From assembly GCA_018332375.1 (NCBI GenBank), contig BOPV01000001.1, forward strand, positions 434,001-498,000: DNA of 64,000 bases. Direction: 5' to 3'. The notes below the pieces were generated by a model that saw nothing but the letters and a program-made list of their open reading frames with translations, searched no databases and was not told where the DNA came from. The position numbers were made by a program, and so were the translations under genes. Origin of the DNA: Roseiterribacter gracilis (GTDB taxonomy: Bacteria; Pseudomonadota; Alphaproteobacteria; BOG-932; Roseiterribacteraceae). Of the stretch, positions 17,553 through 26,830 are shown piece by piece; the stretch's first letter is position 1, and each line of letters opens with the position of its first letter.

Positions 17553-18053
17553 ATGTCCCAGCTCCGCCGGAGCCGGCTCCCGCTTGTGGGATTCGTGCTC
17601 GCGGGCTTGACCTTGTGGGCGCTGCGCCTGTTCGAGGTCGGCGGACTTGCACCGGTCGTGATCGGGCAGGCGCTGTTTACGCTGTGCTACGGATTTCTGC
17701 TGCGCGCCTTCGCGACGACGTTGCGCGCGGGACAGGAGCCGTTGATCACCAACATCGCGCGGCGTGTGCGCGGCACCGTGCTGCCGCCTGACATCAACCG
17801 TTACACGCGCAACGTCACCTTGTTGTGGGTCGCCGTCTTTGCAGCGCAGCTCGTGCTGTCGGTCGCATTGCTGTTGCTGGCGCCATTGGCGTGGTGGGCC
17901 GCCTTCGTCACCTGGATCAGCCCGCTGTCAGTCGTGCTGGTGTTCGCACTCGAATTCGTCGTGCGCCGCATTCTGTTGCGCCACCATCCGCGCGACCGGT
18001 TGCGCGATCTCGCCAAGGTGCTGCGCATGACCTTGGCCGAAGCCGGCAAATGA
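17553..18053 (+). CDS. ApeG-like small membrane protein (COG4648-like)
   Basis: The 166-residue protein has four or five hydrophobic segments and short basic tails, matching the position and size of the COG4648-type membrane protein between the ACPs and the ligase in known aryl polyene clusters. Its biochemical job is not known. The start is ATG 17553, with AAAGG upstream; TTG 17550 is the only nearby alternative. Its stop overlaps the ligase start (ATGA). Confidence 0.75.
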   Translation: MSQLRRSRLPLVGFVLAGLTLWALRLFEVGGLAPVVIGQALFTLCYGFLLRAFATTLRAGQEPLITNIARRVRGTVLPPDINRYTRNVTLLWVAVFAAQLVLSVALLLLAPLAWWAAFVTWISPLSVVLVFALEFVVRRILLRHHPRDRLRDLAKVLRMTLAEAGK

Positions 18054-19363
18054 GCGTGTTGCTGTTGCAAGGTGACGCCGTCGTCGCGCGCAAAGCGGGG
18101 CGCGAGATTGCGGCGTCCGCATTTGCCGCCGACGTTGCTGCGCTGGCGGCGCGTCTGCCTGCGAACGGACGGCCGCTCAATCTTTGTCGCGACCGCTACC
18201 GGTTCTTTGTCGGTCTTGCCGCCAGCGCGGTGAACAAGGTCCCGTGCATTCTGCCGCCCAGCAGTGCGGCCCATCTGATCCGCGATCTTCTGACCGACGA
18301 GCCCGACGCCTATCTGCTCAGCGACGGCGAGGTGATCGAAGGCATCGCGACCGTGATGGTCGACGCCGATGGCACAAGCGGCTCTGCCGATCTACCGAGC
18401 GTCGATCGGCAGAGCATCGCCGCGATCCTCTACACGTCGGGTTCGACGGGACGGCCGTTGCCGCATCCGCGCAGCTGGAACTCGCTGCTCGAAAGCGCAC
18501 ACGCGGTGCAGCGGCGGTTTGGTTTGCAGCCGGGCTCGACCGTAATCGCGACCGTGCCGCACCAACATAGTTACGGTCTGGAATCGTCGATCCTGTTGCC
18601 GGCCCTGCATGGCGGCGCGATCGACACGGCGCATCCGTTCTTTCCGCGCGACGTGCGCGACCGGATCGCAGCCAGCCCGCGTCCGCGCTGGCTGGTGACG
18701 ACGCCGATCCATTTGCATGCGCTGCTGGCCGAAGCGGGCGAGCTGCCGCCATTGGACGGCATCGTGTCGGCGACTGCACCGCTGGCGCTGGAACTTGCGA
18801 CTGCCGCCGAACGACGGTTCGGTGCGGTCCTGTACGAAATCTATGGCTGTTCCGAAGCAGGGCAGCTGGCGACGCGCACGCCGACCTCGTCGTCGCGCTG
18901 GTCCTGTCTCGACGGCGTGACGTTGCGGCAAGAGCAGGGCGTCACGATTGCCGAAGGCACCTTCCTCGATCAGCCAACCCGGCTTGCCGATGTGCTGGAG
19001 CTGGATGGCCCCGATCATAACAAAGCCACCAAGTTCGAATTGCGCGGACGGTTGCAGGACCTGGTCAATATCGGCGGGCGGCGCAGCTCGATCGCGTATC
19101 TGACGCATCACCTGACCTCGATCGACGGCGTCGTCGACGGCGTGTTCTTTTCGCCCGGCGACGATCACGATCCCGCGGCGCGGTTGATGGCGTTTGTCGT
19201 TGCGCCATCCCTAAGCGCGGGCGAAATCTTGGCGGCGCTGCGCCTCCGCATCGACCCCGTCTTTCTGCCGCGACCGCTGCATCTGGTCGATGCGCTGCCA
19301 CGCAACGCGACGGGCAAGATCCAGCGCGAAGATTTGCTGGCGCTTGCGGCGCGTGTCGCATGA
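18050..19363 (+). CDS. ApeH-like aryl-acid:ACP adenylate-forming ligase
   Basis: The 437-residue enzyme is short for the AMP-ligase superfamily, like ApeH. It has the ATP loop YTSGSTGRPLPHP near residue 127, the EIYGCSEAGQLATR A5 motif, and the C-terminal lysine in RNATGKIQRED. The usual lysine of the SGTTGxPK loop is absent. It should activate the hydroxybenzoate made by the chorismatase and load it on the ACP. It overlaps both neighbours by 4 bp. Confidence 0.87.
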   Translation: MSVLLLQGDAVVARKAGREIAASAFAADVAALAARLPANGRPLNLCRDRYRFFVGLAASAVNKVPCILPPSSAAHLIRDLLTDEPDAYLLSDGEVIEGIATVMVDADGTSGSADLPSVDRQSIAAILYTSGSTGRPLPHPRSWNSLLESAHAVQRRFGLQPGSTVIATVPHQHSYGLESSILLPALHGGAIDTAHPFFPRDVRDRIAASPRPRWLVTTPIHLHALLAEAGELPPLDGIVSATAPLALELATAAERRFGAVLYEIYGCSEAGQLATRTPTSSSRWSCLDGVTLRQEQGVTIAEGTFLDQPTRLADVLELDGPDHNKATKFELRGRLQDLVNIGGRRSSIAYLTHHLTSIDGVVDGVFFSPGDDHDPAARLMAFVVAPSLSAGEILAALRLRIDPVFLPRPLHLVDALPRNATGKIQREDLLALAARVA

Positions 19364-19653
19364 GCAGCGCCGAATTCACCATCGTCGCCGAACATCCGTC
19401 GTTGCCGGGGCATTTCCCGGGCGATCCGATCGTACCCGGCGTCGTGCTGCTCGATCGCGTCACTGCGCTGGTTGGTGCCGCGGTCGCGCCAGCACGGTTG
19501 GCGGCAGTGACGTCCGTGAAGTTTCTGTCGCCGGTGCGTCCGGGCGAGGCGGTGCACGTCACCTGGCGCGACCGTGCCGATGGCGACGTCGCGTTTGACT
19601 GCCGCTGCGGCGACCGCGCCGCGTTGAACGGCTCGCTACGGTTCACCGTATGA
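19360..19653 (+). CDS. ApeI-like hot-dog dehydratase
   Basis: The 97-residue protein has the FabZ-like active-site segment HPSLPGHFPGDPIVPG with His18 and a single hot-dog domain. In E. coli, ApeI and ApeP form a heteromeric 3-hydroxyacyl-ACP dehydratase; the ApeP-like partner here is encoded at 26417. It would remove water from each reduced intermediate to create the conjugated double bonds. It overlaps ligase and acyltransferase genes by ATGA. Confidence 0.85.
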   Translation: MSSAEFTIVAEHPSLPGHFPGDPIVPGVVLLDRVTALVGAAVAPARLAAVTSVKFLSPVRPGEAVHVTWRDRADGDVAFDCRCGDRAALNGSLRFTV

Positions 19654-20543
19654 GCATCGAGGTCCAAGATTGGCGTACCCAGCCCGAGCGCGGTGTCGCT
19701 TGGGTGATGCGCGCTTGCGTCGTGGTCGCACTGACGGCAGGGCGCGGCGTAATGCGACTCTTTGTGCCGCTGATCGCGGCGTATTTCACCGTCGCGGCCG
19801 GGCCGGCGCGCGCCGCATCGCGCACCTATTTGACGCGTGCGTTGGCGCGGCCGGTCGGGCTGCTCGATGTGTGGCGGCATTTTGCAAATTTCGGCGCGGT
19901 CATTCTGGACCGGATTTACCTGCTCAATGACGAGCTGAACCGGTTCGACGTTGTGATCCACGGCGAAGAGATCGTGCTCGACATCGCAGCGCGCGGGCAG
20001 GGGTGTCTGTTGCTGGGGGCGCATTTCGGCAGTTTCGAAATTCTGCGTGCAGCCGGCCGCCGCCATAGCGGGCTGCGCGTCAGCATCGGCATGTTCGAAG
20101 AGAACGCGCGCAAGATCTCGGCCGCCCTGTCGGCGATCAATCCGGCGCTGGATCTCGACGTGATCCCGCTGGGTCGTGCGGACTCGATGACCAGGATCGA
20201 ACAACGGCTGCGTGCGGGATCGTTCGTCGGTTTGCTCGCCGATCGCGGTCTGACCAACGATCGTCTGCGCCGGCGTCCGTTCCTGGGGCACGAAGCCGGC
20301 TTTCCGCTCGGGCCGTTTCGCGTCGCCTCGATGCTGGACGTACCGGTCGTGTTCATGTTCGGCGTCTATCGTGGCGGCAATCGCTACGAAGTAACGTTCG
20401 AACGCGCCACCGATCATCTCGGCGCTGACGGCGCAAACGCGGCGCGCGCGGCGCGTCTGCTCGATCACTATGTCGAGCGTCTGGAAAGCCAATGCCGCGA
20501 CGCCCCGTTCAACTGGTTCAATTTCTATGATTTCTGGCGCTAA
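19650..20543 (+). CDS. LpxL-like lipid acyltransferase
   Basis: The 297-residue protein has an N-terminal membrane helix and the HX4E motif in LLLGAHFGSFEILR, characteristic of lysophospholipid/lauroyl acyltransferases (LpxL/HtrB superfamily), followed by GSFVGLLADRG and VASMLDVPVVFMFG. It probably transfers the finished polyene acyl chain from ACP to a lipid or glycolipid in the inner membrane. The downstream LolA-like gene begins 17 bp inside its coding region. Confidence 0.85.
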   Translation: MSIEVQDWRTQPERGVAWVMRACVVVALTAGRGVMRLFVPLIAAYFTVAAGPARAASRTYLTRALARPVGLLDVWRHFANFGAVILDRIYLLNDELNRFDVVIHGEEIVLDIAARGQGCLLLGAHFGSFEILRAAGRRHSGLRVSIGMFEENARKISAALSAINPALDLDVIPLGRADSMTRIEQRLRAGSFVGLLADRGLTNDRLRRRPFLGHEAGFPLGPFRVASMLDVPVVFMFGVYRGGNRYEVTFERATDHLGADGANAARAARLLDHYVERLESQCRDAPFNWFNFYDFWR

Positions 20544-21087
20544 CCTTTTTCTCACGCTGCTGCTGTTTGCAACGCCGGCCGAGTTCACGCTCGCCGATCT
20601 GCTGCAGACCATGCGCGGCGTAAAACAAGCCGACGCGACCTTCGTCGAACGTCGTGACATCCAGTTGCTCAGCGTGCCGATCAACACCAGCGGTCGCCTG
20701 ACCTATGTCGCGCCCGACCGGTTGGAGAAGCTGACACTCGAACCAAGACGCGAGCTCATGACCGTAACCGCGCGCGAAGTGACGATCGCGCCCGATGATG
20801 CCGAACCGACGGTCATTCCGCTCGACCAAGCGCCCGAGCTGCGTGCGCTGGTCGATGGGCTGCGTGCGACGTTGGCCGGCGACGAGAGGGCGTTGCTGCG
20901 GTCCTACGACGCAACGTTTTCTGGCCGCGCCGACGCGTGGCAGCTCGATCTGGTGCCGAAATCGAGCCGGCTGCAGCAGCTCGTGCGCAGCCTGCATATC
21001 GAAGGCAGCGGCACGTCGATCCGCAAAGTCGACACGGTCGATGCCAGCGGCGACCGCGCGTCGATGACGATTACCGCAGCCAAGTGA
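20527..21087 (+). CDS. LolA-like outer-membrane lipoprotein carrier protein
   Basis: The 186-residue protein starts with a hydrophobic signal (LFLTLLLFATPAEFT) and shows the LolA layout: LLQTMRGVKQADATFVERRDI, then GRLTYVAPDRLEKLTLEP. Aryl polyene clusters encode such a LolA homologue, thought to shuttle the pigment lipid across the periplasm. The start at ATG 20527 overlaps the acyltransferase by 17 bp, and the stop overlaps the GTG of the exporter gene. Confidence 0.83.
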   Translation: MISGANLFLTLLLFATPAEFTLADLLQTMRGVKQADATFVERRDIQLLSVPINTSGRLTYVAPDRLEKLTLEPRRELMTVTAREVTIAPDDAEPTVIPLDQAPELRALVDGLRATLAGDERALLRSYDATFSGRADAWQLDLVPKSSRLQQLVRSLHIEGSGTSIRKVDTVDASGDRASMTITAAK

Positions 21088-23240
21088 GCCGGCTCGCCTA
21101 TCTCATCTGGCCGCTCTTGGTCGCGGGCAGTTTGTGGCTGGTCGTGCATGTCGCGATCAGCACCGACATGCGCGCTTTCCTGCCGCGCCGCGCGTCGCCG
21201 GCCCAGCAAGTGCTGGTCGAACAGATGCGCAGTGGTGCCGTGGCGCGTTTGCTGGTGGTCGCGATCGACGGCGCCGACGCCGCCGTTCTGGCGCAGCAGT
21301 CACGACAGCTGGGCGAGAAGTTGCGCGCCGATCCGGCTTTCGCGCAGGTGCAGAATGGCGACGCAGCCGCGACGGCGCGCGACCGCGAGCTGATCTGGAC
21401 CAACCGCTATCTGCTGAGCCCCGCAATCGACGCGGCGCATTTCGACGTTCCGGCGCTGCGCGCTTCGCTGGAGAAAAGCCTGGCGCTACTGGCTGGCAGC
21501 GGCGGCATGGCGGCGCGGTCGCTGGTCACGTCGGATCCGACCGGCGAGATGACGCGGCTGCTGCCGTTGTTGTTGCGCGGCACGGCGCGTCCAGCGAGCG
21601 AAGACGGGATCTGGATTTCGCCCGATCGCAAACGCGCGCTGCTGCTGGTCGAAACCAACGCCGAGGCGACCGATCTCGACGCACAGGAACGCGCCATCTC
21701 AGCGATCCAGCGCCTTGCCGCGCCGGCAAACGTCACGGTCAGCGGGCCGGGCCAATTCGCGGTCGAAGCGCGGCGGCAGATGAAGCACGATGTCGGGCTG
21801 CTTTCGACGGTCGCGATCGTCGGCATCACGATCGTGCTTTTGGTCGCCTATCGCGATCCGCGCTTGCTGCTTTTGTCGCTGCTGCCGGTTGCGAGCGGCG
21901 TGTTGTTCGGTTTCGCCGCGGTCGCGCTTGGCTTTGGCACCGTGCACGGAATCACGTTGGGATTCGGCGTCACTCTGATCGGTGAAGCGGTCGATTACGC
22001 GATCTATCTGTTCCTGCAGTCCGGCGCGCGCAAATCGATCTGGCCGACCTTGTTGCTGGGAGCGGCGACCTCGGTCGTCGGTTTCGCGGCGATGTTGTTT
22101 TCGGATTTCGACGGGCTGGCGCAGCTCGGCCTGTTCACCATCGTCGGGTTGTGCACGGCGGTTGCGGTGACGCGCTTTATTCTGCGGCCGCTGAACATTC
22201 ACGCGACGGCGCGTCCGTTGCAGCTCCCCAACTCGGGTCGGGCTGCGCCTGTGTTGGTCGGGTTGTTCGCACTGGCCAGTCTCGCTTTTCTGCTGACGCG
22301 GCCGGTTCTGTTCGACGCGTCGCTGCACAGTATGAGTCCGGTACCGCCTGCGGTCGAACAGCTCGACCGACAATTGCGTGCCGATCTGGGCACGCCGGAA
22401 TTCCGCTATTTGCTGGTTCTGCCCGTCGATACCGATGTGGAGACGGTGCTCGCCGGCCTGTCGTTCGATGCGCCGAACAATTTGCTGCCGAGCCAAGAGG
22501 TGCAGCGTCGCCGGCAAGCCGCGTTGCCGGAGTCCGCGACGTTGCGTGCCCGCTTCGACGAAGCGCGGCGCGATCTGCCGTTTCGCGGCGATCAGTTCGA
22601 ACCATTCTTCGCTGCCGTCGAAGCAACCCGCACCGGACCGTTGTTGAACCTGGCGAGCTTTGATGGATCGGCCTTGGGGCTGCGGCTGCGCACGATGCTG
22701 CGCGGCGACGGATCGATGTTGGTGCCGGTCTATGGCAATCCCGATCCGGCGCGGTTGCGCGCGATCGACAACAGCGTGCTGGTCGATCTGCGCCAGGAAA
22801 GCGACGCGCTGCTGGGGCGGTATCTGCACGAGGCGATTCAGTTGGCTCTGATCGGCGGCGTCGGGATCCTGGTGCTGCTCGCGATCGCCTTGCGCAGCGC
22901 CACGCGGGTTGCATGTGTTGTGGCGCCGCTATGCGCGGCGTCATTCGCGTCGGCCGCGATCAGCCACGCCCTTGCGGGCGCGCTGTCGGTGTTTCACCTG
23001 TTCGGTCTGTTGCTGGTGGTGGCGGTGGGATCCAATTACGCGCTGTTTCTCGAACAGCCGACCGAGCGGGATCGCTTGTTCCGGTCGCTGATCGTCGCCA
23101 ATCTGTGCACCGTGATCGGCTTTGGCGTTCTTTCGATTTCCTCGACCCCGGTGTTGCGCGGGCTTGGCAGCACGGTGGCAATCGGCACCGCGCTGAGCCT
23201 CGTCTTCGCGCTGTTGCTGGCGCGGAAGGAGGAGGCGTGA
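21084..23240 (+). CDS. MMPL/RND-type exporter of the aryl polyene cluster
   Basis: The 718-residue inner-membrane protein has two MMPL-type halves, each with a large periplasmic loop after the first helix and a block of about five helices. The first block contains LGFGVTLIGEAVDYAIYLF, a typical MMPL core helix. It should flip or export the lipid-linked pigment for handover to the LolA-like protein. The start is GTG 21084, overlapping the LolA stop. It ends overlapping the lipoprotein gene by GTGA. Confidence 0.86.
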   Translation: MSRLAYLIWPLLVAGSLWLVVHVAISTDMRAFLPRRASPAQQVLVEQMRSGAVARLLVVAIDGADAAVLAQQSRQLGEKLRADPAFAQVQNGDAAATARDRELIWTNRYLLSPAIDAAHFDVPALRASLEKSLALLAGSGGMAARSLVTSDPTGEMTRLLPLLLRGTARPASEDGIWISPDRKRALLLVETNAEATDLDAQERAISAIQRLAAPANVTVSGPGQFAVEARRQMKHDVGLLSTVAIVGITIVLLVAYRDPRLLLLSLLPVASGVLFGFAAVALGFGTVHGITLGFGVTLIGEAVDYAIYLFLQSGARKSIWPTLLLGAATSVVGFAAMLFSDFDGLAQLGLFTIVGLCTAVAVTRFILRPLNIHATARPLQLPNSGRAAPVLVGLFALASLAFLLTRPVLFDASLHSMSPVPPAVEQLDRQLRADLGTPEFRYLLVLPVDTDVETVLAGLSFDAPNNLLPSQEVQRRRQAALPESATLRARFDEARRDLPFRGDQFEPFFAAVEATRTGPLLNLASFDGSALGLRLRTMLRGDGSMLVPVYGNPDPARLRAIDNSVLVDLRQESDALLGRYLHEAIQLALIGGVGILVLLAIALRSATRVACVVAPLCAASFASAAISHALAGALSVFHLFGLLLVVAVGSNYALFLEQPTERDRLFRSLIVANLCTVIGFGVLSISSTPVLRGLGSTVAIGTALSLVFALLLARKEEA

Positions 23241-24463
23241 AGCGGCTCGTCCTTCTCGCGTCGTTGGGGCTCGGCGGCTGCGCAACCGGCTTCCAGGCGC
23301 CGGCACCGATTCAGCAATCGGAGGCGACCTATACCGCGTCGTTCCCGTACTACGTCGAAAGCTGCGCCCTATCGCAGATCAAAAAGTCGCCCGCGCATCC
23401 GCCCGACATTGTCGGCGGCATTGGCGGGCACGCGACCTTGTATCTGAGCCAAGTCTGCAAAGTGCCGGGTGCGAATTATCCGGTGCTGCAGCTGTGCGAA
23501 GGCGCACCAGTGCCGGGGCGCGGCGTCGGCATCAGCATCAACGCGCATTTCCGCAATGCCGCTTGGGTCGCCACCGAAGGGCGCGATTTCTTCTATGACG
23601 GCGTGTTGCGCTCCGACGAAGCGGTGACGCTCGAGAATTACGAAGCGACGCGCAACGAGGCGCGCAAGCGCGGCGTCTATGACGGCGTCATCTTCCACGA
23701 CAAATTGTTCGAAGACCGCGCGCCGGGGCAGGACGACGAGACCTATCACTATGACGTGTCGATCGGGACCGATTACGGCGTCGGCCTGGCGCGCGACCGT
23801 TATTGCGCGCGCGTGCCGACCGACAAATCGGGCTTGCAGCGCGTGGTGCAGTATCTGAACACGGTCAACCAGCCTTACCGCGAACGCAAACAGGACTTCG
23901 CCTGGGATGTGCTGCGCCAGAATTGCGTGCATTTCATCCATGACGCGTTCAGCGTGCTGGGGCTGTGGGAGACGTGGCCGCAGCAGAACCTGCTCGAAGC
24001 GGCGCTGAATTTCCCCGTACCCAAGAACGAGTTCGTCGATCTGGTCGAAACCACCAACGACCTGCCGGTCGACGATCCATTGGCGCTCTACCGGATTGCG
24101 CGCGCACGCCAGAACTTGATGCAGCATGGCAATCTGCCGACACGGCCGGGTGCTGTGCTGGAGGCGGTGCCGGCGCATCGTCCGAACGAAATGTACCGTA
24201 CCGATGTGGCGCTGATTTTTTACGACGAGCCGATCTTCGGCACCTATGCCGGCCGCTTCACCAAATTGATGTCGTCGCCGCGTCTCGCCAGCTTGGATGC
24301 GAACCTGGCCTATTTCGACGAACTCTATCGCCGGGCCGGGGCCAATGCCGACACGGCGCTGCAACGTGCCAAGCCGGAAGAGCGCGCCGGCTTCGAACCG
24401 TTCCTGGAAAAATATCGCAGCTTCATCCGCGCGCAGCAGGCGCGCCTGGGCGCAATGCGATGA
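23237..24463 (+). CDS. unrecognised lipoprotein in the aryl polyene cluster
   Basis: The 408-residue protein has a short signal and lipobox (LGLGGC, Cys15), so it should be anchored in the outer membrane. I do not recognise the family. The body is rich in aromatic and charged residues and contains LRQNCVHFIHDAFSVLGL with Cys230 and His232, which resembles the Cys-containing motif of papain-like or DUF4105-type envelope proteins; this is only a resemblance. Coupled to the exporter upstream and the ketosynthase downstream, it probably serves pigment placement in the outer membrane. Confidence 0.78.
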   Translation: MKRLVLLASLGLGGCATGFQAPAPIQQSEATYTASFPYYVESCALSQIKKSPAHPPDIVGGIGGHATLYLSQVCKVPGANYPVLQLCEGAPVPGRGVGISINAHFRNAAWVATEGRDFFYDGVLRSDEAVTLENYEATRNEARKRGVYDGVIFHDKLFEDRAPGQDDETYHYDVSIGTDYGVGLARDRYCARVPTDKSGLQRVVQYLNTVNQPYRERKQDFAWDVLRQNCVHFIHDAFSVLGLWETWPQQNLLEAALNFPVPKNEFVDLVETTNDLPVDDPLALYRIARARQNLMQHGNLPTRPGAVLEAVPAHRPNEMYRTDVALIFYDEPIFGTYAGRFTKLMSSPRLASLDANLAYFDELYRRAGANADTALQRAKPEERAGFEPFLEKYRSFIRAQQARLGAMR

Positions 24464-25638
24464 ACCCGATCGAGATCACCGCCAGCGCAATCGTCACCTG
24501 TCTAGGGCAAGGCAAGGCGCCGACTTTGGCGGCGTTGCGCAGCGGCGTCAGCGGTCTGGCGCCGTGCGGGTTCGAAACCGTGCAACTGCCGACCTATGTC
24601 GGCGAAGTAGCGGGAGCGGGCGACGATCTGCTGCCGCCCGGCTTCGACAAGTTCGATTGCCGCAACAACCGCGTCGCCGAACTGGCGTTGCAAGCCGACG
24701 GGTTTCTCGATCGCGTCGCCGCTGCGCGCGCGCGTTACGGTGCGGCGCGGATCGGCATTTTCGTCGGCACCAGCACGTCGGGCATTCTCGAAACCGAGAT
24801 CGCCTATCGCCACCGCCAGGACGATGGGAGTTTGCCGAAGGGGTTCATCTACGACGAACGCCACAGCACCTTTTCGCTGGGCGCCTATCTGCAGCAGCGT
24901 CTGGGGCTGGAAGGTCCCTCGGTCGTGTTGTCGGCTGCATGCGCCACGACCGCGAAGGCCTTTGCCGCTGCGCATCGGATGATCGAAGCGGGCCTGTGCG
25001 ACGCGGCGCTGGTCGGCGGTGCGGACTCGCTGTGCCTGACGACGCTCTACGGCTTCAACGCGCTGTGTCTGACGTCGCGCAACCCGTGCAAACCGTTCGA
25101 CGCAACGCGCGACGGGATTTCGCTGGGCGAAGGGGCTGGCTTCGTGTTGCTGGAGAAACCTTCCTCCAACGATCCGATGTTGCTGCTGGGTATGGGCGAA
25201 AGCAGCGACGCCTATCACATGTCGTCGCCGCATCCCGACGGGCTGGGCGCCAAGCTTGCCATGCAGCGCGCGCTCGACAGTGCCGGCCTGGCGCCGTCCG
25301 ACATCGCCTATCTCAATCTGCACGGTACTGCGACGCCGGTCGGCGATCGTGCTGAAGACAAGGCGGTGCTGTCGCTGTTCGGCGACCAGATTGCGTGCAG
25401 CTCGACCAAAGGACAGACCGGCCACACGCTAGGGGCCGCGGGAATCGTCGAAGCGATCCTGACCATGTTGTCGTTGCGCGAAGGCGTGATGCCCGGCACC
25501 GCCAATCTCGGCACGCTCGACCCCGATCTCGGCGCCACCTATCTGCGTGCGCCGCAAGCGCGGCGCTTCACGCGCGCGATGAGCAACTCGTTCGGCTTCG
25601 GCGGCAACAATTGCTCGCTGATTTTTGGAGCCGGCTGA
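24460..25638 (+). CDS. ApeO-like ketosynthase (catalytic KS)
   Basis: The 392-residue condensing enzyme has the full KS triad: Cys161 in SAACATT, His288 in HGTAT and His322 in KGQTGHTLGAAG. It should extend the hydroxybenzoyl-ACP with malonyl-ACP units in repeated rounds. In E. coli ApeO works as a KS:CLF heterodimer with ApeC; the next gene encodes a matching partner. Start overlaps the lipoprotein stop (ATGA) and stop overlaps the next start (TGATG). Confidence 0.93.
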   Translation: MNPIEITASAIVTCLGQGKAPTLAALRSGVSGLAPCGFETVQLPTYVGEVAGAGDDLLPPGFDKFDCRNNRVAELALQADGFLDRVAAARARYGAARIGIFVGTSTSGILETEIAYRHRQDDGSLPKGFIYDERHSTFSLGAYLQQRLGLEGPSVVLSAACATTAKAFAAAHRMIEAGLCDAALVGGADSLCLTTLYGFNALCLTSRNPCKPFDATRDGISLGEGAGFVLLEKPSSNDPMLLLGMGESSDAYHMSSPHPDGLGAKLAMQRALDSAGLAPSDIAYLNLHGTATPVGDRAEDKAVLSLFGDQIACSSTKGQTGHTLGAAGIVEAILTMLSLREGVMPGTANLGTLDPDLGATYLRAPQARRFTRAMSNSFGFGGNNCSLIFGAG

Positions 25639-26420
25639 TGCGCGTATCGATCGACGCGATCGGCCTGTGCGGACCCGGACTGGACGGCTGGACGAACAGC
25701 GCTGCGATCCTTGCCGGTCGCGCAGCGTACGAGGCGACGCCGCCGCGCATCGTGGCGCCCGATCTGCTGCCGTCGGCCGAACGTCGCCGCGCCGTGCCGT
25801 CGGTGCGGCTGGCGTTGCAGGTCGGACAAGAAGCGCTGCAGGCGAGCAAGGCCGACGTCGCGACCTTGCCGACTGTGTTCACTTCGTCGGGCGGCGACGG
25901 ATCGACCATGCATGCGATCCTCGACACGTTGGCGCAGCCGGCGCGCGAAATGTCGCCGACGCAATTCCACAATTCGGTGCACAACGCACCCGCGGGCTAT
26001 TGGAGCATCGCAACCGGCAGCCACGCGCCGACGACGAGCCTGGCCGCGCATGACGCAAGTTTCGGCGCCGGCCTGCTCGAAGCCGCGTCGCAAATGCTGG
26101 CGAGCAACGCGCCGGTGCTGCTGGTCGCCTATGACGGCGCCTATCCCGGTCCGCTGAACCGTGTGCGTCCGATTGAAGGAAGTTTCGGCGTCGCCTTGCT
26201 GCTGGCGCCCAGCGGCGGCATCGCCAGCCTGTCGATCGAGCGCGTGCATGGTGTTCCCAACGGTCCGGCGCTGGACGATGCGTTTCTGGAACGGCTGCGC
26301 ACGCACAATCCTGCTGCGCGCAGCCTGTCCTTGCTGACCGCGATTGCGCGCGGCGTCGCCGCCGAGGTCCAACTGCAAGAGACCGCGAACCACATGCTGC
26401 GGATCGCGGTTGCGCCGTGA
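25638..26420 (+). CDS. ApeC-like chain-length factor (inactive ketosynthase-like protein)
   Basis: The 260-residue protein matches the short N-terminal beta-ketoacyl-synthase family (Ketoacyl-synt_2 type), with TQFHNSVHNAPAGYWSIATG and SLAAHDASFGAGLLEAA. The nucleophile cysteine of true ketosynthases is absent; the equivalent place near residue 138 has histidine. The protein also lacks the C-terminal half with the two active-site histidines. This is what is expected of a chain-length factor partner for the KS encoded just upstream (1-bp overlap). Confidence 0.87.
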   Translation: MRVSIDAIGLCGPGLDGWTNSAAILAGRAAYEATPPRIVAPDLLPSAERRRAVPSVRLALQVGQEALQASKADVATLPTVFTSSGGDGSTMHAILDTLAQPAREMSPTQFHNSVHNAPAGYWSIATGSHAPTTSLAAHDASFGAGLLEAASQMLASNAPVLLVAYDGAYPGPLNRVRPIEGSFGVALLLAPSGGIASLSIERVHGVPNGPALDDAFLERLRTHNPAARSLSLLTAIARGVAAEVQLQETANHMLRIAVAP

Positions 26421-26830
26421 TCGCTGACCTGATCCCGCATGCCGGAAGCATGGTGCTGCTCGACACGGTCGACAGTTTCGATGCGACGCGGCTGCGCTGC
26501 CGTGCGACCTCGCATCATGCAGCCGACAATCCGCTACGCTCGCCGGACGGCACGCTGGGCGCGCTGGCCGGGCTGGAATATGCGGGGCAGGCGATGGCGG
26601 TGCATGGAGCACTCTCTGGCGCCAAAGGTGCCAAGCCGCGTCGCGGTTATCTTGCCAGCGCGCGCGACGTGCAGATTTCGCGCGCGACCTTGGACGGGCT
26701 CGACGAGCTGATGGTTGAGGTCGAAGCCTTGTCGATCGAAGCGCAGCGCGTGCTGTATCAATTCCGCCTGTCGTCGGGCGACGAAACCTTGCTGACCGGA
26801 CGGGCTGCGGTCGTGTTGGAGGCGATATGA
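26417..26830 (+). CDS. ApeP-like 3-hydroxyacyl-ACP dehydratase subunit
   Basis: The 137-residue hot-dog protein starts MIADLIPHAGSMVLLDTV, the ApeP/FabZ-like entry with a histidine-containing loop, and continues with GLEYAGQAMAVHG. In the E. coli system ApeP joins ApeI in one dehydratase complex; the ApeI-like protein here is encoded 7 kb upstream. GTG start and stop both overlap neighbours by 4 bp. Confidence 0.87.
   Translation: MIADLIPHAGSMVLLDTVDSFDATRLRCRATSHHAADNPLRSPDGTLGALAGLEYAGQAMAVHGALSGAKGAKPRRGYLASARDVQISRATLDGLDELMVEVEALSIEAQRVLYQFRLSSGDETLLTGRAAVVLEAI

Noticed and set aside
19065..20687. Long minus-strand open frame across ligase, dehydratase and acyltransferase genes
   Set aside because: The plus-strand genes have catalytic motifs and 4-bp overlaps; the minus-strand product has none.
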